This document shows positions 28,875-39,124 of a DNA stretch of 64,000 nt, one piece after another. The position numbers and the translations under genes are program-made. This DNA comes from Polynucleobacter sp. Tro8-14-1 (GTDB lineage: Bacteria > Pseudomonadota > Gammaproteobacteria > Burkholderiales > Burkholderiaceae). The stretch covers positions 1 to 64,000 of the forward strand of contig NZ_JACVPX010000005.1 of assembly GCF_018881655.1 (NCBI RefSeq). The letters are read 5' to 3'. Every line of letters begins with the position of its first letter. The first letter of the stretch is position 1. The notes below the pieces were generated by a model. The model was not told where the DNA came from. It saw nothing but the letters and a program-made list of their open reading frames with translations, and made no database searches.

Positions 28875-30003
28875 GATTTCTAAATTTAAATTAGTTCCGT
28901 TAAGTGTATTCGCTATCCTCATAACTAGCTTGATTGTTGGATGCTCTACGCCTCCCACTCGGGGGGCGGGATATCGCTCTAGTGGTTCTGGCGCTTCGCC
29001 ATCAAGCTATAGCTCCTCGATTGCAAGCTTTAGTGCTGTCTCTTGGCAAGCCTTGCCTGGATGGCAGGAAGACGACTTGTCTCAGGCTTGGCCTGCTTGG
29101 TTAAAAAGTTGCGATGCTTTGCGTAAGAAAAGTGCTGATGTGAACTGGCGCTCAGTGTGTGCCCAGGCCGCCAATGTATCAAGCCGTGACACGCAGGCTA
29201 TTCGTAAATATTTTGAAAATAATTTTCAAGCTTATGAAATTCGCAATAGCTCCGGTAGTGACACGGGCTTGATCACGGGTTATTACGAACCAGTAATGAA
29301 TGGCTCACAAACTCGTACGAGTGCTTATAACGTGCCGCTCTACGGCTACCCTAATGCTTGGCGCAAATCTAAGCCCAACCCAGGCCCAAGCCGTGCCGAG
29401 CTAATGAGTTCTGGTGTGTTGCAGGGCTCTGAAATTGCTTGGGTGCAGGATCCAGTAGCAGCAGCGTTCATGCAAATTCAAGGTTCTGGAAAAATTCGTC
29501 TTGAGGATGGACGCATCCTGCGTCTGGGTTTTGCGGGCACCAATGATCAGCCTTTTAAATCCTTTGCTCAGTGGTTGTTAGATCGCAAAGAAATCACACG
29601 TAGTGAAGCGACGATGCAAGGCATTTCACAATGGGCTAAAAGAAATCCCGGCCAAGTAAATGAAATGCTGAACGCCAATCCCCGTTTTGTTTTCTTTAAA
29701 GAGTTACCTGGCAATCTCTCTGCTGATTTAGGCCCAAATGGCGCCCTCGGTGTTCCGCTCACAGCTGAGCGCAGTATTGCAGTAGATTTACAAGCCTTGC
29801 CACTGGGCGCGCCTGTCTTTTTAGCAGCCACCAAACCATTAAGTAGTCAGCCTTTGCAAAAGCTGGTGATGGCACAGGATACGGGTAAAGCAATTGTGGG
29901 TGGCGTCAGAGCCGACTACTATTGGGGATCCGGAGATGCTGCTGGAGAGATGGCAGGTCGTATGAAACAAAATGGCAGGATGTGGTTGTTGTTGCCACGT
30001 TAA
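28873..30003 (+). CDS. mltA: membrane-bound lytic murein transglycosylase A
   Basis: Lipobox [57 protein letters not shown]; start trimmed from 28768. Confidence 0.93.
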   Translation: MISKFKLVPLSVFAILITSLIVGCSTPPTRGAGYRSSGSGASPSSYSSSIASFSAVSWQALPGWQEDDLSQAWPAWLKSCDALRKKSADVNWRSVCAQAANVSSRDTQAIRKYFENNFQAYEIRNSSGSDTGLITGYYEPVMNGSQTRTSAYNVPLYGYPNAWRKSKPNPGPSRAELMSSGVLQGSEIAWVQDPVAAAFMQIQGSGKIRLEDGRILRLGFAGTNDQPFKSFAQWLLDRKEITRSEATMQGISQWAKRNPGQVNEMLNANPRFVFFKELPGNLSADLGPNGALGVPLTAERSIAVDLQALPLGAPVFLAATKPLSSQPLQKLVMAQDTGKAIVGGVRADYYWGSGDAAGEMAGRMKQNGRMWLLLPR

Positions 30004-30029
30004 TTAATACTTTTCACCGAAAGAAATTC

Positions 30030-30806
30030 ATGAGCTACAAAACTATTTTGACTGAAGTGGATGGTAAGGTTGCCACCATTACTTTGAATCGCCCTGAAGT
30101 GTTAAATGCCTTGAACGATCAGCTCATGGAAGAGCTTGGTGCTGCATTAATGGCATTTGACGCGGATGACAATATTGGTTGCATGATCGTTACTGGCAGT
30201 GAAAAGGCATTTGCTGCTGGAGCGGATATTGCTTCAATGGCCAAGTACGGTTTAAAAGATGTTTATCGCGGTGACTTTATTACCCGTAACTGGGAAGAGA
30301 TCAAAAAAGTACGTAAGCCTGTAATCGCTGCTGTCTCTGGCTATGCCCTTGGTGGTGGCTGTGAGTTGGCCATGATGTGCGACACGATCATGGCGGCGGA
30401 TAATGCTAAGTTTGCTCAGCCCGAAGTAAAGCTGGGCATTATCCCAGGCGCTGGCGGTACACAGCGCTTACCTCGCGCGGTATCCAAAGCAAAAGCGATG
30501 GATCTAGCTTTGACGGGCCGCATGATGGATGCCGCTGAAGCTGAGCGCTCCGGTTTGGTTGCCAGGATCTTCCCACAAGCAGATTTGCTGAAAGAAGTTA
30601 AAGCAATTGCCAAAGGAATTGCAGATATGCCTTTGTTAACTGCAATGATGGTGAAGGAAAGTATCAACACTGCTTATGAAACTACCTTGTCTGAAGGTAT
30701 TCATTTTGAGCGCCGCCTCTTTCATGCTTGCTTTGGAACGAGTGATCAAAAAGAAGGCATGGCTGCGTTCATGGAAAAGCGCCCAGCTAAATTTACCAAT
30801 TCTTAA
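30030..30806 (+). CDS. enoyl-CoA hydratase
   Basis: [45 protein letters not shown]; start trimmed to [12 protein letters not shown]. Confidence 0.95.
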   Translation: MSYKTILTEVDGKVATITLNRPEVLNALNDQLMEELGAALMAFDADDNIGCMIVTGSEKAFAAGADIASMAKYGLKDVYRGDFITRNWEEIKKVRKPVIAAVSGYALGGGCELAMMCDTIMAADNAKFAQPEVKLGIIPGAGGTQRLPRAVSKAKAMDLALTGRMMDAAEAERSGLVARIFPQADLLKEVKAIAKGIADMPLLTAMMVKESINTAYETTLSEGIHFERRLFHACFGTSDQKEGMAAFMEKRPAKFTNS

Positions 30807-30837
30807 TTCAATAGCTGAAGAGAAAGTTTGAAAGAAC

Positions 30838-32034
30838 TCAGTTTTTTTCTAGGAAGCGTTGAGCTAGTTTGACCCAATAGCTCACGCCGATTGGAATCAA
30901 GGAATCATTGAAATCGTAAGAAGGATTGTGCAAATGGCATGGTCCCATGCCATGACCTACCGAGCGATGATCGCCATCGCCATTGCCTAAGAATACGTAA
31001 CAGCCCGGCTTCTCTAGCAACATAAACGCAAAGTCTTCCGCGCCCATTGTGGGATCGATTGAAGCATTGACATTCTGCTTGCCAACCAATTCACTCATGA
31101 CTTCGGTTGCAAATTCCACTTCGTTGGCATGATTAATAAGAGGCGGGTAATTTCTAGAAAACGTAATTTCTGCTTGGCAATCAAACGCCCCTGCAACGCT
31201 ATGAGCGATTTCTCGTAAACGTTGCTCGATTAAATCTAAGACGTCCAAAGTAAATGTACGTACCGTACCGCCAATGAAGGCGCTATCCGGAATGACATTG
31301 CTCGTTTCACCCGCATGAAATTGCGTAATCGATAAAACAGCAGCATCTACAGGACGCTTATTACGTGTAATGATGCTCTGTAATGCAAGCACTACTTGGG
31401 CGCCAGTAAATACTGGATCTGCACTATTGTGGGGTAGGGCGGCGTGACCGCCTTTACCGGTAATGGTAATTTCAAAAGTATTGCTTGAAGCCATCATTGG
31501 GCCGGAGGTCACTCCAAAGTGACCTTCTGCCAAGCCGGGCCAGTTATGCAAGCCAAATACTGCGTCGCATGGAAATTCTTTGAAAAGTCCATCCTTAATC
31601 ATTTCATTCGCACCAGCGCCACCTTCTTCTGCTGGCTGGAAAATAAAAATCACCGTGCCTTTAAAGTCGCGGTGATTGGATAAATATTGTGCGGCGCCAA
31701 GCAGCATTGCAGTGTGACCATCATGTCCACAAGCATGCATTTTTCCGGGGTTTGTTGATGCATGAGCAAAGTTGTTGTGCTCCTGCAATGGAAGCGCATC
31801 CATATCAGCGCGCAAACCAATCATTTTTCCGGGGCCTAAGTCACCATCTAAACGACCTACGACACCTGTTTTTCCCATGCCGCGGTAGACGGCAATTCCC
31901 CAGCTAGAAAGCGCTTCCGCAACTAGATCGGCAGTGCGATTTTCTTCGAAACGCAATTCAGGATGCGCATGAATATTGCGTCGAATTTCTTGAATGGCTT
32001 CCGCGGAGTCAATAATTTCTGGGGATAAATGCAT
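30838..32034 (-). CDS. M20 family amidohydrolase (hippurate hydrolase-like)
   Basis: MHACGHDGHTAMLLGAA, FIFQPAEEGGAGANEMI, MGAEDFAFML. Confidence 0.94.
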   Translation of the reverse strand: MHLSPEIIDSAEAIQEIRRNIHAHPELRFEENRTADLVAEALSSWGIAVYRGMGKTGVVGRLDGDLGPGKMIGLRADMDALPLQEHNNFAHASTNPGKMHACGHDGHTAMLLGAAQYLSNHRDFKGTVIFIFQPAEEGGAGANEMIKDGLFKEFPCDAVFGLHNWPGLAEGHFGVTSGPMMASSNTFEITITGKGGHAALPHNSADPVFTGAQVVLALQSIITRNKRPVDAAVLSITQFHAGETSNVIPDSAFIGGTVRTFTLDVLDLIEQRLREIAHSVAGAFDCQAEITFSRNYPPLINHANEVEFATEVMSELVGKQNVNASIDPTMGAEDFAFMLLEKPGCYVFLGNGDGDHRSVGHGMGPCHLHNPSYDFNDSLIPIGVSYWVKLAQRFLEKN

Positions 32035-32090
32035 CCCTTCATCTTATCCGAAAGTCTTTGGATATGCCTTTTGGGCTAAATTACCGCAAA

Positions 32091-32810
32091 TTAATTGTCG
32101 GGTAATTGAATGTGCTTTGCAGCAAAACCCAAGGCTTCAATTGAATATGGGCTGTTATCGGCTTTTTGGAGTTCTTTTGGAAGCTCTGGAATGAGGCCCA
32201 AAAATGGGGTATCTATTCTGGCTTGTAGAGTCTGAATATTTTCTTCAAGCAGAGGCATTTCTGTGGATAGGGTATTCGCTACCCATCCCGCAATATTTAA
32301 GTTACGCGCTTTGATTGCCTCACAAGTTAGGAGGGCGTGATTAATGCAGCCTAATTTCATGCCCACCACCAGGATGATGGGAAATTTAATTTCTTGGGCG
32401 AAAGTCCCCAAATCTTCCCGCTCATTTAGGGGGATAAGTAAGCCGCCGGCGCCCTCAACCACAACGCAATCTGCCCGGTCTTGAACATTTTGAAAGCTCT
32501 GTAAGATCAGGCTCATTTCAAGTTGCAGCCCTTGGTGGGCCGCTACCAAATGTGGAGCAGCCGGTCGATTCAATACATAAGGACACAAACTCAATTCAGT
32601 GGAGCTGAGGTTTGAGGCGATGCGCAGTGTTTCTAAATCTTCATTCAGAGTGTGGCCTTGTGCATCTTGATAAGTTCCAGCAACAACCGGTTTAAAGCCA
32701 ATCGCTTTCATTCCCTGTTCGCGTAGTTTCAGAATGAGAGCGCCGCTCACCAGCGTTTTTCCAACCTCGGTGTCTGTACCGGCGACAAAGAAGCCTGTGG
32801 CCTTACTCAT
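32091..32810 (-). CDS. bioD: dethiobiotin synthase
   Basis: FFVAGTDTEVGKTLVSGAL, VVEGAGGLLIPL. Confidence 0.95.
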   Translation of the reverse strand: MSKATGFFVAGTDTEVGKTLVSGALILKLREQGMKAIGFKPVVAGTYQDAQGHTLNEDLETLRIASNLSSTELSLCPYVLNRPAAPHLVAAHQGLQLEMSLILQSFQNVQDRADCVVVEGAGGLLIPLNEREDLGTFAQEIKFPIILVVGMKLGCINHALLTCEAIKARNLNIAGWVANTLSTEMPLLEENIQTLQARIDTPFLGLIPELPKELQKADNSPYSIEALGFAAKHIQLPDN

Positions 32811-34041
32811 GAGAGCCCTTTTGAAGGACTGTTTGCTCGATGGTCTTTAAGGTATCAATGAGTTGACGCACATCTGCTTCGCCATGGTTAGCAGAGAACG
32901 TAATGCGTAATCTTGCACTGCCATTGGGTACGGTAGGAGGGCGAATAGCAGGAATCCAATAGCCAGCATCATCAAGTAACTTAGCAGCGAGCAGGGCGTT
33001 GGCATTGCTGCCCAATATGACAGGCTGAATGGCAGTACAAGAGGACACTTTTTCCCATTGAGTAAATTGCATTTCACCTTGCCATATACCAATTAGTTTG
33101 TTGAGATGAATGCGGCGATTGCTGCCCTCATCCCCCTCGATGATCTGCAAACTTTTTGAAAGCGTATGTGCTATCGCAGGTGGCGTTGCGGTGCTGTAAA
33201 TGAAAGGGCGACCCTTTTGAATGAGCCACTCAATAAAAGTGGCTTGTGCACAAACAAAGGCGCCGCTGACGCCCGCAGCCTTTCCAAGTGTGCCAATATA
33301 AATAATGCGATCAGAGCATATATTTTCCTGCTCCAAAATGCCATGACCTTGTTTACCTAACACTCCGAAACCGTGAGCATCATCTACGAGTAACAGTGCA
33401 TCGTATTGCTCAGCAAGTTTTAATAATTCCTCAACTGGAGCAAGGTCACCATCCATACTAAAGACACCATCAGTAACAATGATCTTCAGTGGATGTTGAT
33501 CTGCTTTCAGTAATTCTTCTAATGAATCAAGTTGTGTGTGATCAAACAGGGCGACATTTGCTTGAGTCTGAGCAGCCGCTAAACGAATGCCATCAATTAA
33601 AGAGGCATGATTGAGCTTTGCAGAATAAATGCTGGTGGATTTTTGTGGCGCAAGTCTCGCTAGACCTGTGATGGCGGTAAGGTTGGCGAGATAGCCGGTA
33701 CTAAAAAATAGGGCGCGCGCATTCGGAATGTGTTGCTTTTGAAAAGAGGCCAATTGGTTTTCAAGCAGCTCATGAGCCCTGCTGTGGCCGCTAATGAGAT
33801 GGGAGGCGCCACTGCCTACCCCATACTTCTGAGCGCCTTCAGTAAGCGCTTGAATTAACGCAGGATGGTTTGCTAGTCCTAAATAGTCATTGCTACAAAA
33901 TGCTTTGAGCTCGCGTCCATCAACTAAAGCTTTGGTATCGCATGGAGATTCTGTTGCTCTGAGTTTGCGTTTGAGTAATTGCGACTCAAGTTCTGCAATT
34001 TGCTCTTGCGCTAACTTTAAGGCCTGGTATGCGTTCGTCAT
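32803..34041 (-). CDS. bioF: 8-amino-7-oxononanoate synthase
   Basis: FCSNDYLGLANHP, GSGASHLISGHSRAHELLE, VDDAHGFGVLGKQGHG. Confidence 0.96.
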   Translation of the reverse strand: MTNAYQALKLAQEQIAELESQLLKRKLRATESPCDTKALVDGRELKAFCSNDYLGLANHPALIQALTEGAQKYGVGSGASHLISGHSRAHELLENQLASFQKQHIPNARALFFSTGYLANLTAITGLARLAPQKSTSIYSAKLNHASLIDGIRLAAAQTQANVALFDHTQLDSLEELLKADQHPLKIIVTDGVFSMDGDLAPVEELLKLAEQYDALLLVDDAHGFGVLGKQGHGILEQENICSDRIIYIGTLGKAAGVSGAFVCAQATFIEWLIQKGRPFIYSTATPPAIAHTLSKSLQIIEGDEGSNRRIHLNKLIGIWQGEMQFTQWEKVSSCTAIQPVILGSNANALLAAKLLDDAGYWIPAIRPPTVPNGSARLRITFSANHGEADVRQLIDTLKTIEQTVLQKGSHE

Positions 34042-35384
34042 GCCAAGGTTTTCTCAAGGGCAGCTTGCACGGCATGACCTAGTTGAATGGTTTCTGCTGC
34101 AGACAAAATATACGGTGGCATGACGTAGATAGTATTGCCGATTGGTCTAATCAATACACCTTCGCTCAAACAGTTTGAGAACATCGTTCGCGCAAACATC
34201 TTAGGCTTTTTCAGAAACTCATTTTTAATATCGAATGCCAAGATCATTCCTTGCTGGCGCCAATGCTCAATGCGGGAATCCGTTTTTGCCCACGCAAATG
34301 CATTTACTAAATCCTTTGAGCGCTCAATATTTTTTTCTAATACTTTGTCAGTTTCGAAAATCTCTAAACAAGCCAGTGCGGCAGCACACGCTAGTGGGTT
34401 ACCGGTATAAGAATGAGAATGTAAAAACCCTTGCTGGATTTGATCGCCATAAAAAGCTTGATATATCTGGTCTGTCGTAAGGCAGAGTGACAGTGGAAGA
34501 TAGCCGCCGCTAATTCCTTTGGACAGGGTTAAGAAGTCTGGCCAGATACCAGCATGCTCACAGGCAAAGAACTTGCCACTCCGCCCACAGCCCACCGCAA
34601 TCTCATCTGCAATCAGATGTACTTCGTAGCGATCACATAAATCCCTGACTAAACGTAGATACTCGGAAGAGTGCATGGCCATTTGCCCTGCGCACTGCAC
34701 CAAAGGCTCGACAATAATGGCAGCAATATTGCCATGTTCTTTTACAAATAATTCTTCGAGTTGTTTTGCTGCATATCTTGCTACATCTTCTGCGCTCTCA
34801 CCAGCTTTTGCTTTGCGTGCATCAGGTGATGTAATGGTAAAGACATCTTGCAATAACGATCCATAGGCGTCCCGAAAAATAGCAACATCCGTTACTGCTA
34901 ATGCACCAAGTGTTTCCCCGTGATAACCATTTTCCAAGCAAACAAATTTCTTCTTTTGTGGTTTGCCGTTGAGTTGCCAGTAGTGGTGACTCATCTTGAG
35001 CGCTATTTCTACTGCAGACGCACCATCGGAGGCATAAAAGACATGGCCTAAATGGTGATTGGTGAGTGCAGACAGTTTTTCAGATAGCTCTACTACGGGC
35101 GCATGCGTAAATCCGGCGAGCATTACATGCTCAATTTTTTCGAGTTGCGTGGTAATGGCTTGATTGATGCGTGGGTTGGAGTGGCCAAATAAATTGGTCC
35201 ACCAAGAACTAATGGAGTCGAGTAAGGCTTTTCCGTTTTCGTCATAGAGCCAGGCACCCTTACCTTTTGTAATGGCAACCAGTGGAAAGGACTCATGCTG
35301 TTTCATCTGCGTGCATGGATGCCAGACGGCTGCAAGGCTGCGATTAACGAGGGGGGCTTGATTTAAATCAGAAATAACCTTCAT
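34038..35384 (-). CDS. bioA: adenosylmethionine-8-amino-7-oxononanoate transaminase
   Basis: VWHPCTQMKQHESFPLV, LLDSISSWWTNLFGHSNPRIN, LTLSKGISGGYLPLSLCL. Confidence 0.96.
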   Translation of the reverse strand: MKVISDLNQAPLVNRSLAAVWHPCTQMKQHESFPLVAITKGKGAWLYDENGKALLDSISSWWTNLFGHSNPRINQAITTQLEKIEHVMLAGFTHAPVVELSEKLSALTNHHLGHVFYASDGASAVEIALKMSHHYWQLNGKPQKKKFVCLENGYHGETLGALAVTDVAIFRDAYGSLLQDVFTITSPDARKAKAGESAEDVARYAAKQLEELFVKEHGNIAAIIVEPLVQCAGQMAMHSSEYLRLVRDLCDRYEVHLIADEIAVGCGRSGKFFACEHAGIWPDFLTLSKGISGGYLPLSLCLTTDQIYQAFYGDQIQQGFLHSHSYTGNPLACAAALACLEIFETDKVLEKNIERSKDLVNAFAWAKTDSRIEHWRQQGMILAFDIKNEFLKKPKMFARTMFSNCLSEGVLIRPIGNTIYVMPPYILSAAETIQLGHAVQAALEKTLA

Positions 35385-35473
35385 GTTTGATATTTGACCA
35401 CTAGTTTTTCCAAATTCAGGCCTGTATCTGTTATGTTTATGCCTTGAATCCCCTCATTTTCTGGAATTTACCC

Positions 35474-36523
35474 ATGCAGGACACTCAAACCGTTGAAAAA
35501 CCCTTAACCCAATTCAAATCTAAAGCGGATTTGCATCAGGGCGTAAGCGCAGGGGGAGAGGCAACTGGCGAGTGGTCAGTGGCTCAAATTCAAGCCTTAT
35601 TTGCACTTCCTTTGAATGAATTGATGTTGAAGGCTCAAGAGACTCATAAAGCCTATTTCCCAGAGGGTGATGTTGAATTAGCCACTTTGTTGTCAATTAA
35701 GACGGGCGGTTGTCCTGAGGATTGTGGTTATTGCCCTCAAGCTGCTCGTTATGACACCGACGTTAAGGCTGAGAAGTTAATGGGCTTAGAAGAGGTCTTA
35801 GAGGCTGCCAAAGCTGCTAAAGCCGCCGGTTCTAACCGTTTCTGTATGGGTGCCGCATGGCGCGAACCCAAAGACCGCGATATTGAAAAAGTGACTGCCA
35901 TGATCAAGGGCGTAAAAGCCTTGGGTCTGGAGACCTGCGCCACCTTAGGCATGCTGGAGGCGGATCAAGCCCAGGCACTGCAAGAGGCTGGCCTAGACTT
36001 TTATAACCATAACTTAGATACCAGCGAAGATTTCTACCGTTCTGTGATCTCAACCAGAGGCTACCAAGACCGTTTGGATACGATTTCCAATGTCCGCGCC
36101 GCTGGCATGTCGGTTTGTTGTGGCGGTATTGTCGGCATGGGCGAGTCTAGACAGCAGCGCGCCGCATTTTTGGCTCGCTTAGCCAATTTGAGCCCCTACC
36201 CAGAATCCGTTCCTATCAATCATCTAGTGCCAGTAGCCGGTACGCCCTTAGCTGAGCAAAAGCCTTTGGACCCACTGGAGTTTGTGAGAACGATTGCGGT
36301 TGCTAGGATCACAATGCCTAAAGCCCGCGTACGTTTATCTGCCGGTCGTCAGGAGCTTGGCAGGGCAGTTCAGGCCATGTGCTTTATGGCGGGAGCTAAC
36401 TCTATTTTCTATGGTGAGCAACTACTTACTACCGGTAATCCCGAGGCAGAACAAGACCGTGAGCTCTTGGCAGAGTTGGGGTTAAAAACTAAACAAAGCT
36501 GTAAAGCAGAGGTTTTGGTTTAG
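35474..36523 (+). CDS. bioB: biotin synthase
   Basis: Radical SAM motif [17 protein letters not shown]; start trimmed to [10 protein letters not shown]. Confidence 0.97.
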   Translation: MQDTQTVEKPLTQFKSKADLHQGVSAGGEATGEWSVAQIQALFALPLNELMLKAQETHKAYFPEGDVELATLLSIKTGGCPEDCGYCPQAARYDTDVKAEKLMGLEEVLEAAKAAKAAGSNRFCMGAAWREPKDRDIEKVTAMIKGVKALGLETCATLGMLEADQAQALQEAGLDFYNHNLDTSEDFYRSVISTRGYQDRLDTISNVRAAGMSVCCGGIVGMGESRQQRAAFLARLANLSPYPESVPINHLVPVAGTPLAEQKPLDPLEFVRTIAVARITMPKARVRLSAGRQELGRAVQAMCFMAGANSIFYGEQLLTTGNPEAEQDRELLAELGLKTKQSCKAEVLV

Positions 36524-36535
36524 TTTTCCACGCGG

Positions 36536-37165
36536 ATGTCTCCAATAGATCGCCTCATTCTGGAGTTTGATACCGCCCTTCGGTCGGTGGTCGGAGGTGC
36601 TCATGCCCATAGACCGACTCCAGGATCTGATTTTCGAGGTAATTCCGGTTTGGATACTGTCGAGCGCAAACATGCAGCAGGACTCATGCGAGTCAATCAT
36701 GTGGGTGAAGTTTGTGCACAAGCGCTGTATCAATCGCAAAAATTAGTTGCTCGAAATCCTGAAATTCAGGAGATGTTAGATCACTCTGGGCAAGAAGAAA
36801 TGGATCATCTGGCATGGTGTGAAAATCGTCTTCAAGAGCTCGGGTCACACACTAGTTATCTCAATCCACTTTGGTATGCGGGATCCTTTGCAATTGGCTT
36901 GGCAGCAGGCTTAGCGGGCGATAAGTGGAGTTTAGGTTTTGTTGCTGAAACAGAAAAACAAGTCGAGAATCACTTGGAAAGTCATCTCGAAAAATTGCCA
37001 AAAGAAGATCAACGATCTCGTGCAATTGTGGATCAAATGCGCATTGATGAAATTGCTCACGGACAAGCTGCAAAAAATGCTGGCGGTGCAAATTTGCCAG
37101 AACCCATTCAAAAAATAATGCAGGCGATGTCTAAGATAATGACCACCACTGCTTACAAAATTTAA
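36536..37165 (+). CDS. coq7: 2-polyprenyl-3-methyl-6-methoxy-1,4-benzoquinone monooxygenase
   Basis: [54 protein letters not shown]. Confidence 0.95.
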   Translation: MSPIDRLILEFDTALRSVVGGAHAHRPTPGSDFRGNSGLDTVERKHAAGLMRVNHVGEVCAQALYQSQKLVARNPEIQEMLDHSGQEEMDHLAWCENRLQELGSHTSYLNPLWYAGSFAIGLAAGLAGDKWSLGFVAETEKQVENHLESHLEKLPKEDQRSRAIVDQMRIDEIAHGQAAKNAGGANLPEPIQKIMQAMSKIMTTTAYKI

Positions 37166-37410
37166 TACGGAAATAGGTTTTAATTCTCAAAACTCATCTC
37201 TGATTAATTTTTGAGATATTTTTTTACGTATTACTGTTTTTAAATACAGTATATTTAGGCATTATCTAGTGCAATAGCTAAGATCTATTCTTAAGTATAT
37301 TTTCCAAGCCATTGTTTCAAGTAGCTATTTTATTATCACCATTTTCTCAACACATGACGCTAAGTGTTTGTAAACACTAGAGAAATTCCTAAAAAAACTC
37401 CTAAAAACAC

Positions 37411-37439
37411 TTGACCCTCTTAGTGTGATCCTCTAAAGT
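37411..37439 (+). promoter_or_regulatory. Putative sigma70 promoter of the dcw cluster
   Basis: TTGACC-N17-TAAAGT upstream of mraZ. Confidence 0.55.
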
Positions 37440-37467
37440 GGGAGGAAGTGTGAAAAAGTGGGGTAAA
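37438..37467 (+). promoter_or_regulatory. MraZ-box-like direct repeats
   Basis: GTGGGAGGAA / GTGTGAAAAA / GTGGGGTAAA in 10-bp phase just upstream of mraZ ATG. Confidence 0.7.
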
Positions 37468-37898
37468 TGGTGTTTCAAGGTGCGTCAGCTCTCAATTTGG
37501 ATGCAAAAGGCCGCATGTCTGTGCCGGCTAAGCATCGTGACGCCTTGTTGGTGCAGGGTGAGGGCCGAATCACGCTTACAAAACACCCCGATGGGTGCTT
37601 ACTTCTTTTCCCAAGACCAGAGTGGGAAACCTTCAGAGCAAGAGTTGCGCAACTTCCGATGGATGCCCATTGGTGGCGCCGTATTTTTTTAGGTAACGCA
37701 GCAGAGATAGATTTGGATGGTGCTGGTCGCGTACTGGTGAGTCCAGAGTTGCGCGCTGCTGCCGGGATTGAAAAAGAAGTGATTTTGCTTGGCATGGGAA
37801 GTCACTTGGAGTTGTGGGACGCAGCTACATACGCTGCAAAAGAACAGGCTGCGATTGCACAAGGCATGCCTGAAGCACTCAAGCAATTTAATTTTTGA
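37467..37898 (+). CDS. mraZ: transcriptional regulator MraZ
   Basis: [17 protein letters not shown] and [19 protein letters not shown] tandem MraZ repeats. Confidence 0.96.
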   Translation: MVFQGASALNLDAKGRMSVPAKHRDALLVQGEGRITLTKHPDGCLLLFPRPEWETFRARVAQLPMDAHWWRRIFLGNAAEIDLDGAGRVLVSPELRAAAGIEKEVILLGMGSHLELWDAATYAAKEQAAIAQGMPEALKQFNF

Positions 37899-37910
37899 TG
37901 ACAGGGTGCC

Positions 37911-38861
37911 ATGAACATAACTCATCGCCCAGTGTTGCTGGCCGAGGCGGTGACAGCGCTGGTTGGCGGTCCGCTGATTCAAAATCAAAGTGCAGCAAAC
38001 AAAATTTTGGTAATCGATGGAACCTTCGGGCGCGGCGGTCATACACAAGCCTTGCTCAAGGAGTTGAATCCTTCGGCGCGAATGATTTCTTTCGACAAAG
38101 ATTTGGATGCGATTGCAGTGGCGCAAAAAATCAACGATCCACGTTTAAAAATTGTGCACGACAGTTTTGCGCAGATGGACCAGTACGCGGAAGCGGAATC
38201 GGTCGATGGAATTTTGTTGGATTTGGGGATCAGTTCACCCCAAGTGGACGAAGCGCATCGGGGATTTTCTTTTCGCCGAGAAGGCCCGCTCGATATGCGC
38301 ATGAATACCGACCATGGTTTAACTGCAGCAGAGTGGTTGGAGCAGGCCCCACCGGAGGAAATCACTCACGTGATTAAGACTTACGGAGAAGAGCGCTTTG
38401 CATTTCAGATCGCAAAAGCCATTGTGGCTAAGCGAGAAGAAGGGCTTTCCCCCAAAACAACTACTCAGTTGGCAAGTCTAGTTGCGGGCGTAGTGCGTAC
38501 GCGCGAGGCTGGTCAAGATCCCGCAACAAGAACCTTCCAGGCATTGCGTATTTTTATTAATCGCGAGTTAGAAGATTTGGAACTCGGTTTGAAGGCGGCT
38601 TTGAAATTATTAAAGCCCGGCGCAAGACTTGCAGTGATTAGTTTTCATTCGTTAGAAGACCGCATCGTGAAGCAGTTTATGCAAGCGCATGCAAAAGTCG
38701 AAGTGCCCCGTGGGTTACCGGTACGCGAAAAAGACTTGCCACAAAGCGCCCTAGAAATTATTGGTCGAGTTAAGCCAAGCGATGCTGAGGTATCTGAGAA
38801 TCCTCGTGCCCGCTCTGCAATCATGCGTGTGGCTGAAAAGCGCATGGGAGTATCCGCATGA
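37911..38861 (+). CDS. rsmH: 16S rRNA (cytosine(1402)-N4)-methyltransferase
   Basis: [47 protein letters not shown]. Confidence 0.97.
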   Translation: MNITHRPVLLAEAVTALVGGPLIQNQSAANKILVIDGTFGRGGHTQALLKELNPSARMISFDKDLDAIAVAQKINDPRLKIVHDSFAQMDQYAEAESVDGILLDLGISSPQVDEAHRGFSFRREGPLDMRMNTDHGLTAAEWLEQAPPEEITHVIKTYGEERFAFQIAKAIVAKREEGLSPKTTTQLASLVAGVVRTREAGQDPATRTFQALRIFINRELEDLELGLKAALKLLKPGARLAVISFHSLEDRIVKQFMQAHAKVEVPRGLPVREKDLPQSALEIIGRVKPSDAEVSENPRARSAIMRVAEKRMGVSA

Positions 38862-39124
38862 ATCGCGCTACCTTGACTCTGCTCGCATTGCTATTGATTT
38901 GCGCCCTATCGCTGGTTGCGGCTCAGCAACGTGCGCGAAAATTATTCATTCTTCAGGAGCGCGCACAGATAGAAGAGCGTAAGTTAAACCAAGACTGGTT
39001 GCGCTTAGAGTATGAGCAGCGTAATCTTTCGAAGTCTGCACGTATTCGTGATGTTGCCCGTAACCAATTGCATATGGCGCCTATTTCTCCTGAGCGTACT
39101 TTGTACTTGAAGGAGGCTAAATGA
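38858..39124 (+). CDS. ftsL: cell division protein FtsL
   Basis: Small bitopic protein between rsmH and ftsI. Confidence 0.92.
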   Translation: MNRATLTLLALLLICALSLVAAQQRARKLFILQERAQIEERKLNQDWLRLEYEQRNLSKSARIRDVARNQLHMAPISPERTLYLKEAK

